In this document: piece by piece, positions 1 to 10,005 of the stretch
Numbering within the stretch: the first letter of the stretch is position 1
Layout of the letters: each line of letters opens with the position of its first letter
Source of the DNA: Physocladia obscura
Taxonomy: Eukaryota > Chytridiomycota > Chytridiomycetes > Chytridiales > Chytriomycetaceae
Assembly: GCA_027596945.1 (NCBI GenBank)
Contig: JADGJH010001408.1
Coordinates: 1 to 10,135, forward strand
Direction of reading: 5' to 3'
Length of the DNA stretch: 10,135 bases
Made by a program: the position numbers and the translations under genes
Notes under the pieces: model-generated
Told to the model about the DNA's origin: nothing
What the model saw: the letters and a program-made list of their open reading frames with translations, nothing else
Database searches by the model: none

Positions 1-149
1 CTACATCAATCTGCCAAATAATTAAATTATATCCTTGCAAACTATTTAAAAGAAAATTGCTAAATTCCGAGTCAAAATTATTTTTGTTTTTTTCACAAAT
101 ATTTTTTTTAAGTTAAATTTTTAAAGAAAGGATTAAAAAAATAAATGAA
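1..149. other. AT-rich 3' flank of kinase 1
   Basis: Very AT-rich non-coding sequence downstream of the kinase 1 stop codon, with T and A runs. I see no convincing exon on either strand and no strict AATAAA for the minus-strand gene. A perfect short inverted repeat, ATGAAT-C-ATTCAT (145-157), overlaps the stop codon. Confidence 0.5.
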
Positions 150-2947
150 TCATTCATGAAAAGAGGTAAATGAGAAAAATTGTTGAATGAAAAAACGACT
201 CTGCTCCAGAGGAGCGAGGTCTCTGGCATTGACAGTTGCAATATCTTCAACTAAACAAATTTCCAAGAAAAAGGAGATGCTTTCTCCATCAAAGTCAATC
301 CCCTTCATAAAATTATCAAAAGCAGTGTCCAAAATGTTTTGCTCTTGATCCTCCTGTTGTTGTTCTTGCAATACTAGCAAAGAAACTGGATGCTCCCAAA
401 CACAGAAATAACTCTTGCCAATAGTATCATCTCGCGTTGCGAATCTACCGCCGCAGCCAATTTCCCATTTAATACTGTGCAAAGACAAGTTTTCCTCGAT
501 TTTATTTGCTAGAGCATCCATAGCAATTCCCGGAAATTTGAAAATCAGCACGTTGCCGTTTGGCGACTGCTCTTCCCTTGAAATATGCGCTGCTGCCGCT
601 ACCGCTATCGTCGGTGAAGCAGCAGTCATGGAATTTGGAGAAACAATCGTTGTTCTGATTCTCGAAAAAAGTGAACCAGAATTTCCTGTTGCTATCGGTG
701 ACGCCACATCCGATTTTGCAAAGCCAGAAGAGGCAGTAGTAGGAGAAGGACGCGGAAATCCTGAAGTAATTGACGGGCTTGTTGCCAAATAGCTTGGTGC
801 GCCATCATTACTGACTACGATTGCCTTTAAAATTTGCTGTTTTTTAACAGGTGATCCTGTCAAATTAAGAGTTGATTTCAGTATTTCATTATTTTCATAA
901 CCCGTTTCTATTGATGGTAGCAGTGGCGTTCTTGGAATAAGTTCAGCGTTGCATACACTTTCACGTTGAAGAACTTGTGTTGGTTTAGTTTCTATAGTCA
1001 ACTTCAAAGTTGCACGTCCTCCACTGCTGTTGCCAAGAGAATTATTGTTACTCGCAGTAGAATTGCTGGCATTCATGTAAACGTTCTTGGTTTTCTCCAA
1101 TCGTAATAAATGATAAGCAGCCATTACTGGTCCAGGATCTCCAGTAATTCTTGCATTTTCGATTTCTTCATCACTGAAACCCATTTTCTTGATTTGCAAA
1201 ACAATCAATGTATCCTTGAGATGCTCTGGATCCCCGCGGGCTGAGAGTGGAAGCGTTGGTGGTTGCGGACGGTTTTCTCGATTCGGTTCTGATGATTGTA
1301 CGGCTGTCGGTGGTGGCGGTTCATATAATTCAAGTGGCAGTAGAGTACCATTAGCAGTTGTCCAAGGATGAATACGTAGCTGAGAAATGGTTGCGCGATC
1401 AAAAGGGTTCGGTTTTAACATTAATGAAATTATGTTTTTTGAATCTTGAAATTGGCATTAACTTATAGTGACAAAGAAAAAGATAAAATACCGTCTGATA
1501 GGTTTATTTTTTCAGGAAATTTGAAATTTCCTGACAGAATATTCGAATACATTCTGCCCATATGTTGGTGATCGAAAGGGTGCGAACCACAGATGAGAAC
1601 AAATAAAATAACACCAAGAGCCCAAATATCCACGTCAGGTCCGTTGTATTTTTTGCGGGAAATCATTTCTGACGGGAGGAAAGTATTACAATACTTTGAA
1701 AATAATAAACTTGGTTATAAAAAGACCTGGAGCAGCATATGACGGAGAACCACAAAATGTATCCATTTGATAAGAGTCCCTGACAACGTTTGAAAATCCA
1801 AAGTCAATCAACTTAATATTTCTTTGTGCGTCAAGAAGAACTGTTTGAAACATGAGTATGAAATGAATGTGTTAAAATAGAAGGGAGAAGAGAGGGTGGC
1901 ATACTATTTTCAGGTTTCAAATCTCGATGAACGATTCCATTTGCATGGCAATAATGGATTGCATTTATCAACTGTCTAAACATTTTTCTTGCTTCATCCT
2001 CAGACAATACTGTTTTCGCAATAATGTAATCAAATAATTCACCACCCTCTTCATATTCAAGAATAAGATAGATGAAGTCTTTCGTGTCAACAACTTCAAG
2101 AAGGCGAGTTATGTTTGGATGATATAAATGTGAGAGAATCAAAATTTCGCGGACAGTGCGCTCAGCAGTTCCAACTTCCATCTTCATCGCTTTTTTATCG
2201 ATGCATTTAATTGCAACCTGAAATGATGAATTTAGGTTTTCAATTATCATTACTTCTATTATCATTATCTTTTGTTACTTTTTGATTTGTGGGAAAATGA
2301 ATACCCATTTTGACTTTGCTGAAACAGCCTTCACCAATAGTTTTTTGCAGGAGATAATCTCCAAGAACTGCTTCCTCTTTCGAAGGATTAGATTTATGTG
2401 GCAAAGAATTATCAGTTGATATTTTACCGAAAGCGTCATTTTGATATCGTAAAGATTGAGACGCCATTGTTTGAGTTTTTGAAGGTAAAGAAGGTAAATT
2501 TGTTAATTTATCAGATTGCTTTTTCTGTACCAGATCTAACTGTTTTTGATTTTTCTGGAATTCTTCTTTTCCTGCTTCCTGTGGCTCTGACATAATATGA
2601 GTTGTGAGAAGTTCTCGAGGTATTTGAGGCAATGGTGGAAGATCGTCAAGACTCATAATATCTCGCAAATCGCCACTTAATTTTCGCGCAAGTTTAAAAG
2701 AAGATTGTCTTAGAGACTTGGAATTTCTTGTTTCAGAAGTGTGGGACGTTGGACTCAGCTCGTCCAACAGAGCTTGAAGCATTGCTTGCGCCGGCATGTC
2801 GTTCGCGATTGCTTCGGCTGGAGAAACGCCTGACGCGTCTTTACGATTCGTATTGAATGTTGGTAGAACAAGCGCCAAATGTGAAGAGTATCTACGCTGC
2901 ACAAGTTGCACACATTCTGTTGGAGTGAGCAAAGGCGTTATTTCCAT
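150..2947 (-). CDS. CAMKL-family Ser/Thr protein kinase (SNF1/MARK-like), kinase 1
   Basis: Predicted Ser/Thr kinase of about 855 aa in five exons: 2947-2279, 2217-1905, 1840-1727, 1668-1492 and 1444-150. Introns are 61, 64, 58 and 47 nt, all GT...AG and phase-consistent. Residues 1-195 are a polar extension I do not recognise. The catalytic domain is about 197-455: glycine loop GEGCFSKV (205-212), VAIK lysine K227, HRDLKPEN (320-327, catalytic D322), DFG (340-342), activation loop MDTFCGSPSYAAPE with the presumed phosphorylated threonine T355, and DRAT in the final helices. All catalytic residues are present, so it should be active. A UBA-like stretch (about 500-544, core KMGFSDEEIENA) follows, as in MARK/AMPK kinases. 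A long Ser/Asn-rich linker leads to a C-terminus (about 715-855) that could be a divergent KA1-like module, but this is weak. The ATG lies 11 codons after an in-frame TGA. The donor of intron 3 (GTCTTT) is atypical. The family assignment is solid; the exact subfamily is not. Confidence 0.88.
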
Positions 2948-3017
2948 ATCAATTTGACTTTCAAAATTTTTATTCTTTCAGAAAAAGCGAAAGCTAGATC
3001 AGACCGGCGACAGAATT
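2948..3017 (-). promoter_or_regulatory. 70-bp spacer: 3' end of membrane-protein gene and leader of kinase 1
   Basis: Only 70 bp separate the stop codon of the membrane-protein gene from the kinase 1 start, both on the minus strand. It must hold the kinase 1 leader and probably the upstream gene's poly(A) site. Kinase 1 promoter elements therefore likely extend into the upstream gene. Confidence 0.5.
2969..2974 (-). terminator. Candidate poly(A) signal of the membrane-protein gene
   Basis: AATAAA on the minus strand (TTTATT on plus), 44 nt after the stop codon of the membrane-protein gene and 22 nt before the kinase 1 ATG. Motif and position fit a eukaryotic poly(A) signal; use is unproven. 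Confidence 0.4.
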
Positions 3018-3732
3018 TCACTTTTGTCTCATTCTCGCTTGGAGTATTTCATCCACTTCGCCTTGTACTGTTATAATGCGTGGAGGAAGAGGTTCACGAT
3101 GATCATATAAGCTTCCAGTCAGTTCAGCCCTCGAATTCTTCCTTACAGACATAATTCGAGTTGAACTATTACTTTCGCCAATTTGCCCGGAACTAATTCG
3201 TTTAAGTTTAAATTTCAAAAAGGGCAATATTTTTGACTGACCTGTTACTTCCAACAGGGATGCTTGCCCGTTTGGCTGGTTGCATCCACGGAAGAACTTG
3301 AATCCGTTTTTCTTCAAACTCTTTTCGTTTTCTAACACTCCTTCTCCACCACAAAATTCCACACCACGCAGCAAGAAATCCAACAATAACTGCAATTACT
3401 ATCAAAACATACATGCCAGCCCCCGACCCATTATCGCTAGAGCTTTCAAGAAATAATGATGTGTAAGTTGAGGTAGCTGAAGTTGTAGAGTCAATTTCAG
3501 TACTTTCAGAATTTGTCAAAACAGTTGTAACTGTAGTCAGGGAGCTAATTGAGCTTGTGCCAGAGATAGAAGAGACAGCCTTCACTGAAATAGAGGTAGT
3601 GAGACTACTTATAGAAGATAAAATTCCAGGCACCGTGACTGTAGCTGATGTACTTGGTACAGTATTGGTTGAAGCTTTTGTTGCCGCTGTCGTTGCCACA
3701 GTGCTTGCCACTGACGAAAAAATGGACGACAT
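3018..3732 (-). CDS. Ser/Thr-rich single-pass membrane protein
   Basis: Predicted protein of about 221 aa in two exons, 3732-3242 and 3192-3018. The 49-nt intron has a good donor (GTCAGT), acceptor ATTAG and a branch-like ACTTAAAC, and joins in frame. Residues 1-105 are dominated by Ser, Thr, Ala and Val, as in O-glycosylated mucin-like ectodomains, with one N-glycosylation sequon (NGS, about 101). A single hydrophobic helix spans about 107-129 (MYVLIVIAVIVGFLAAWCG and following residues). The strongly basic RRSVRKRK follows it, predicting N-terminus outside and a cytoplasmic tail of about 90 residues. I see no clear cleavable signal peptide, so the helix may act as a reverse signal anchor. 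The layout recalls fungal wall-stress sensors (Mid2/Wsc type), but no diagnostic domain is visible and function is unassigned. The start is the only in-frame ATG upstream of the Ser/Thr region. Confidence 0.75.
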
Positions 3733-3885
3733 AGCTCTTGTTGCTACAATTCTTTTCTTTTTAATCCTTTTTTATTTCTTTTTTTTTCCGTTCTAATTCT
3801 GGAAGGGGAGAAGAAAACCAAGCACTGGCATGTGCAAAAAAAAATTTCAAAATTACTTTTGCAAAAAATCCGCAAAAATCCGCAA
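3733..3885. promoter_or_regulatory. Divergent promoter between membrane-protein and START genes
   Basis: The 153-bp spacer between two divergently transcribed start codons must contain both leaders and probably a shared promoter. It holds a long pyrimidine-rich tract on the plus strand (about 3750-3789), of the poly(dA:dT) kind that excludes nucleosomes in fungi, plus A-rich runs. No clear TATA box was found. Confidence 0.55.
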
Positions 3886-3889
3886 ATGG
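3861..3889 (+). repeat. Short tandem repeat abutting the START gene start codon
   Basis: Two near-identical units, GCAAAAAATCC (3861-3871) and GCAAAAATCC (3872-3881), followed by a degenerate third (GCAAATGG, 3882-3889) that contains the predicted ATG at 3886. Probably replication slippage in the leader. Confidence 0.55.
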
Positions 3890-4586
3890 TTCATCCACAC
3901 ACAGACGCAGTCGAAGCAGGCATTTTGTATCTCAAGGAGCTCGAGAATGCAACCGATTTCATCCTCTCCACTCAAGGTCATCGTACAACGATCTTTACTA
4001 AACCAGCCGGTCCTGACAAGCCAACGACTATGCCAATATGCAAGGGTCAAGCTCGACTTGCGCGCCCTGATATTACTCTCGATCAGGTTCTGAGCTCGTT
4101 GCGCAACGCTGAAGTGCGCAAAAAGTGGGATAAGCGTTTCGAGGGAATGGAGCTAATTGAATCATATAGCGAGGACCGCTCTGAAGGGTTGATTCACTCA
4201 TTGCAACACGGCCAGTGGCCTGTTGTGTCTGGAAGGGACTTTTGTCTTGTTATTAAGGTTTTTCAGGAATCTTCCGAGAAGGGATACGTCGTGTTTGTTT
4301 CTGTTGTCGATGATAAAGTACCTTTGGTTAAGGGTCGCGTCAGGGGCCATATTTACTGTGTCGGTTGGGTTGTTGAAAAGGCTGCCGATCACGGTTGGGA
4401 TCTAACTTATTTCTCGCACTTGGATCCTGTTGGATTGCCATCCACATTGACTGCATTGATCGCAACTGAAACTCCAGCCTGTGCTGGTATGTATTTTTAA
4501 TTTGGTCACATAGTATTTTATTGACACATCCTTTAGGAACTTTTGCCTCGTGGATTGAAAAAAATGGTCCTATGCCGTCAGTTTAA
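3886..4586 (+). CDS. START-domain lipid-binding protein
   Basis: Predicted 216-aa protein in two exons, 3886-4486 and 4537-4586, joined across a 50-nt intron (donor GTATGT, acceptor CTTTAG). Without splicing, the frame stops three codons into the intron; splicing adds a short C-terminal helix ending WIEKNGPMPSV. Almost the whole protein is one START domain (StAR-related lipid transfer), about the size of PCTP-type stand-alone START proteins. Family hallmarks are RKKWD (78-82), WPVVSGRDFCLV (111-122), the strand RVRGHIYCVGWVVE (151-164) and HLDPVGLP (178-185) before the C-terminal helix that lids the lipid cavity. The likely role is binding or moving a single lipid between membranes; the ligand cannot be told from sequence. 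No signal peptide or membrane helix is seen, so it is probably cytosolic. The first in-frame ATG is 3886; an extension to 3832 would need GTG. Confidence 0.9.
4517..4522 (-). terminator. Candidate poly(A) signal of the cyclin gene
   Basis: AATAAA on the minus strand, 78 nt beyond the cyclin stop codon. It falls inside the intron of the convergent START gene. Confidence 0.4.
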
Positions 4587-4599
4587 TCCAAAAAAAATT

Positions 4600-7041
4600 T
4601 CACGAAAACCCTGTGAATAAAGCTGATTTCGTAAAAGATTCTTGAAAGAATCCATATGCTTCCATACTATCTTTGAAATAGCGATTACTTTGTTTGATTT
4701 GTATGTCATCTTCACTAGTACCTCGAGTATCTGAGCCCGCTGTCTCATCGTAGAATCCATCAGCTGCTGTAGCAGCGGATACTAACACGTGGTGATTGCT
4801 TGCCTCACTCGTTTGAAAAACTTGATTTACCAAAATTTTTCGTTGTTTGTGATAGTTTTGAAGTATTATGATCCAGTCAGAAAACTCTTCTCTTGCAATA
4901 ATAAAGTTGCTGTGATTGAGAAAATTCAGGTATCGTATCTTAAATTAACAATTTTTTAGTTTGACAGAAATATTTCAGATCACATACTTCGTAAGTGTTC
5001 AAATCCTCGAGAGGGATTTTCGAAACATCTGACCATGTGCGGTTGGTGAATGTGCTATTGACAAATGAAAAATGAGTAAAAACAGCAACAACAATAAAAA
5101 AACAGCAACAATAATAGTAATAACAACAAATTAGTTCAAAAGCCTAACTGATCATCCAGGATTTTGTTTGCAAGCATCAAACCGAATATTACCAAATTTT
5201 TTTCTGTCCCATTCTCAAAACAATATCCCGGACTCTTGCAAAGAATACTGATATATTTTAACGCCAATAAGACCATCGTGCGGCTCTAATTGTGGCAAGT
5301 ACGGTGAAAGTTAGATTTTTTTATTCCTTTCAACATTTCTCACCACATCGGTAGTTTGGAGTATATTTTCAATATACGAGCTCAAGTTTTCGGAGTTAAT
5401 TGCTTCAGTTTCGTTCCAATTGGTTTGTTTTGTCGGTTCTATTATCCCCAAAATTTCCAGCAATGCCGTTTTGACAAATTTTGCAAAATCCGATAGTTCT
5501 TGAGGTAATTCAGGCGCAGTAGCTAACTTGATAGCAATTTCTTGCGACTGTTTTTCCTTTTTTTCAACAGAATCCCGAATCAACGCAGCTAAATTGTCAG
5601 TTTTTGGTATACAATTTTGGTCGTCATAGATTTCGCTTTTACCATAAATTCTTTCGAAATCATTCTCATGAGAATTGAAAACAAACGAAGGATCGAATTG
5701 TGGCAGTACAGAAGACTGAGGTTTGATACTTTGCCGATGATTACTATATCCAAATTCGTCAAGAACAGAAGCGGACTGTTGTTGATTGTTCGTTGAAAAC
5801 TCAGAATTCTCATATTGAAATTCCGTACAGAAATAATATTTCGAGTTTTGAAACGATAAATTTCGATGATCTTCATTTAAAGTTTGGTACTGATTCCGAT
5901 ATTGGTGCTGATATTGTTGTTGTTGCAGTAGTTGCTGTTGATGTTGCTCCTGATATTGATGGTGATGTTGCTGTTGTTGCTGCTGTTGATGAAGCCGATG
6001 CTGTGAGTGCTGGCGTTGCTGATATTGGTATCGCTGCTGTTGTTGAAGTTGCTGAAGTTGTTGTTGCTGGTGGCGCTGTTGTTGTTGCTGTTGTTGGTGT
6101 TGTAATTGTTGCTGATGCTGTTGTTGCTGCTGAAACTGTTGCTGAATAAATTGCTGTTGTTGCCGCTGAAATTGTTGAAGTTCGAATGATCCGCGTTGAA
6201 AAAATGGTTGGTAATTTTGAACTTGCTTTGAACCATTAGTTTGATCGTTATGCCACTGATTTAAATCTTTCTGATATCTGTGGACATGATTTTGATGGCT
6301 TGTAGGTATGCAAATAAAAGCATCAGACTCAAGAACACCCATATTTTCATATCGTTGGAAAAAATTTGATTGTGACGTATGTGTTTGTAAATATTTGTGT
6401 TTGCAAATTGTATTTTGCACGAAGATATCATTTGAGACAGTGGAATTTAGGTTTAAGTGACTTCCTGAACCATTTTGAAACGGTAAATTGCCTGCGTCAC
6501 CCGGCCATTGTCCCAGCGTGTTTTCTTCATGGGTTTTCAGGAATGAAGAAGTGAGTCCACCACAACTCATCATATTTACGCTGCTGGTTTGATCTGCATA
6601 TTTTTGAGAGAACTGATGACAATCATGATTGTTATTTAATCTTGGATATTTATTTTTGATTTCCTTTGATTTAATAAATGCATCACTTTTAAATTGTGGT
6701 TTCATTTCAGTTCGAAAGTTCGCGTGCGAATTTTTAATCAAATCATATTCGAATGGCGTGCAAGATGTCCGTGTTTGCAAATTTGGTATGGAATCGGAAT
6801 CTGGTTTTATTGGTGAGAAAATTCCATGTGAGGAATGAACTGAAAACTGGATATGTTCTAACGAGTCAATATTTATAGCTGACGAAATAGGCTGACTGTA
6901 ACTTGGTGATGGAATTTGAAAGTATTCAGCAGAAGAATCTGAAGGTGCAGAATTTGATGGGTAACTAGGCTGCAAAGTCAAAATTGCTGAACGCAGTATT
7001 GAATCAATATTTCCGCATGGTTTTGATTGGGTCTTTTGCAT
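4600..7041 (-). CDS. Pho80/PCL-type cyclin with Gln-rich N-terminus
   Basis: Predicted protein of about 746 aa in four exons: 7041-5344, 5285-5149, 5054-4988 and 4938-4600. Introns are 58 nt (GTGAGA...TTAG, perfect CTAAC branch site), 94 nt (weak donor GTTAGG) and 49 nt (GTATGT...TTAAG). Exon 1 alone appears to end in a stop, but that stop is intronic. Splicing gives LQTTDV-SRTMVLLALKYI, then LANKILDDHTFTNRTW, SDVSKIPLEDLNTYE and IRYLNFLNHSNF, the order expected of Pho80/PCL/Clg1-family cyclin boxes (about 519-665). Such cyclins activate and target Pho85-type CDKs in phosphate, glycogen and cell-cycle control. Residues 1-288 are Ser/Asn-rich and probably disordered; 289-387 are Gln-rich with interspersed His and Tyr; the last ~80 residues after the box are unassigned. 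The ATG is preceded by an in-frame TAG. The stop lies 13 bp from the START gene's stop. A Clg1-like role is plausible but not proven. Confidence 0.87.
4616..4621 (+). terminator. Candidate poly(A) signal of the START gene
   Basis: AATAAA on the plus strand, 30 nt after the START stop codon. It falls inside the last coding exon of the convergent cyclin gene, so the two mature transcripts probably overlap. Confidence 0.45.
5081..5130. repeat. CAA/CAG-type imperfect repeat in cyclin intron 2
   Basis: On the plus strand AACAGCAACAACAATAAAAA is followed by a near copy, AACAGCAACAATAATAGTAA, and more AAC/AAT triplets. The cyclin pre-mRNA reads the complement (TTG/CTG-rich). This makes intron 2 the longest in the cyclin gene. 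Confidence 0.6.
5881..6177 (-). repeat. Mixed CAA/CAG trinucleotide tract encoding polyglutamine
   Basis: Imperfect triplet repeat inside cyclin exon 1, coding for about 100 residues rich in Gln with His, Tyr, Arg and Leu interruptions (residues about 289-387). CAA and CAG codons are mixed, which usually stabilises such tracts. The opposite strand gives long Val/Ala-rich open frames, which are only its shadow. Confidence 0.9.
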
Positions 7042-7123
7042 CTCGACAGTCAGTCGTATTGATACTACCAGCTAACGACGCGGCTGGATGAGCTGGCATG
7101 AAACTTTATCAGAATCGCGTTAA

Positions 7124-7130
7124 ATTTATA
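7124..7130 (-). promoter_or_regulatory. TATA-like element upstream of the cyclin
   Basis: TATAAAT on the minus strand, 83 bp upstream of the cyclin start codon, a reasonable distance for a TATA box with a short leader. In AT-rich DNA this could occur by chance. Confidence 0.3.
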
Positions 7131-7156
7131 AAAATACCGCCGTTCGAATTTTTGAT

Positions 7157-7172
7157 ACTCACGTTTGTGAGT
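7157..7172. promoter_or_regulatory. Inverted repeat upstream of the cyclin
   Basis: ACTCAC-GTTT-GTGAGT is a perfect 6-bp inverted repeat with a 4-nt spacer, 116-131 bp before the cyclin ATG. Its layout suits a dimeric transcription factor site. The overlapping CACGTT core resembles low-affinity bHLH (Pho4-like) sites, but this is speculative. Confidence 0.3.
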
Positions 7173-7247
7173 GCACAATGTGACCTTGTCAAGTTTGTCA
7201 CTTTCGCACAAAAAAAAAAAAAAAACTGATGGAAACGTGCAAAAGTG

Positions 7248-9561
<2,314 letters not shown>

Positions 9562-9652
9562 CTCCTTTTTTCAAAAATGGAACAAGCAATCTGGTTCGTT
9601 GTCAATATCAACCATAAAACATAATTTGACGAAAAAGAACAGTGGATTATTG
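9562..9652. promoter_or_regulatory. Divergent promoter between kinase 2 and the right-end gene
   Basis: Only 91 bp separate the kinase 2 ATG (minus) and the best start of the right-end gene (plus). It must hold both leaders. On the kinase side it contains two short upstream ORFs, starting at 9622 and 9615. No clear TATA box was recognised. Confidence 0.45.
9571..9615 (-). other. Upstream ORF in the kinase 2 leader
   Basis: A 14-codon ORF plus TGA (peptide MVDIDNEPDCLFHF), in the same frame as kinase 2 and ending 9 nt before its ATG. If present in the mRNA it could dampen translation or rely on reinitiation. Transcript start is unknown. Confidence 0.3.
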
Positions 9653-10005
9653 ATGGATGCGGCATATATTCTTGTCGTGGGTGTTGGGGAGTTATACAGC
9701 GCGGAAACAGACGCAAATATCCTGATGGAAGCCTATGGTTGGTTTGATCTCCAGCTTTTTTAAGTAACTGATCCGATACAGAATGCGAAGACATATATTC
9801 CGATTTTATTTTCGATGTGAATCCTTCAGCTTCGTTTTTCCGATTGGCTCAAGTGTTTGGGTCTGCTCCTTCAGATAGATCACTAGCGGAGTTGATTCCA
9901 TCTTTTGTTACTGTGGGTAATTTATTTTTTGCCGAACACAAGGGCCACACACAATTGCGTCAAGTCAGAAACTGGTTTGATTTATTGCTGGAATTCCAGC
10001 GTCAA
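9653..10005 (+). CDS. 5' part of an unrecognised gene, incomplete at the right end
   Basis: Two exons can be proposed: 9653-9737 and 9782-10005. They are joined by a 44-nt intron (GTTGGT...TACAG, branch-like TAACTGAT) that removes in-frame stops. Exon 2 ends at a strong donor (CAA|GTAAGA), implying that more exons lie beyond the usable sequence. The joined frame gives about 103 residues starting MDAAYILVVGVGELY and containing FFRLAQVFGSAPSDRSLAEL and RQVRNWFDLLLEFQRQ, which look like amphipathic helices of a soluble protein. I do not recognise a family. Coding support comes from phase agreement and an open frame of ordinary composition through exon 2. The first exon is uncertain: its frame stays open upstream to 9497, so a start at 9530 or 9542 overlapping kinase 2 exon 1 on the opposite strand is possible. 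Confidence 0.45.

Larger units (their letters stand above)
7042..7247 (-). promoter_or_regulatory. Cyclin promoter and kinase 2 3' end
   Basis: The 206-bp spacer lies between the kinase 2 stop and the cyclin ATG, both genes on minus. It contains a 16-nt T run on the minus strand (7225-7210) 22 nt after the kinase 2 stop, an inverted repeat at 7157-7172 and a TATA-like TATAAAT at 7130-7124, about 83 bp before the cyclin ATG. No strict AATAAA for kinase 2 was seen. Confidence 0.5.

Noticed and set aside
415..792. Plus-strand 125-aa open frame
   Set aside because: Antisense to kinase 1 exon 5, whose frame is continuous with a complete kinase domain.
3832..3885. N-terminal extension of START resembling a basic targeting peptide
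   Set aside because: It would need GTG initiation and is translated from an A-rich repeat; the first in-frame ATG is 3886.
5311..5343. Natural stop codon of the polyQ protein
   Set aside because: It lies in a 58-nt intron with GTGAGA donor, CTAAC branch site and TTAG acceptor, after which the cyclin box continues.
5793..6149. Plus-strand Val/Ala-rich open frame
   Set aside because: It is the antisense shadow of the CAA/CAG tract in cyclin exon 1; composition comes entirely from the repeat.
5877..6236. Minus-strand Asn/Ser-rich open frame
   Set aside because: Another frame of the same triplet repeat; the polyQ frame continues into a cyclin box and is the real one.
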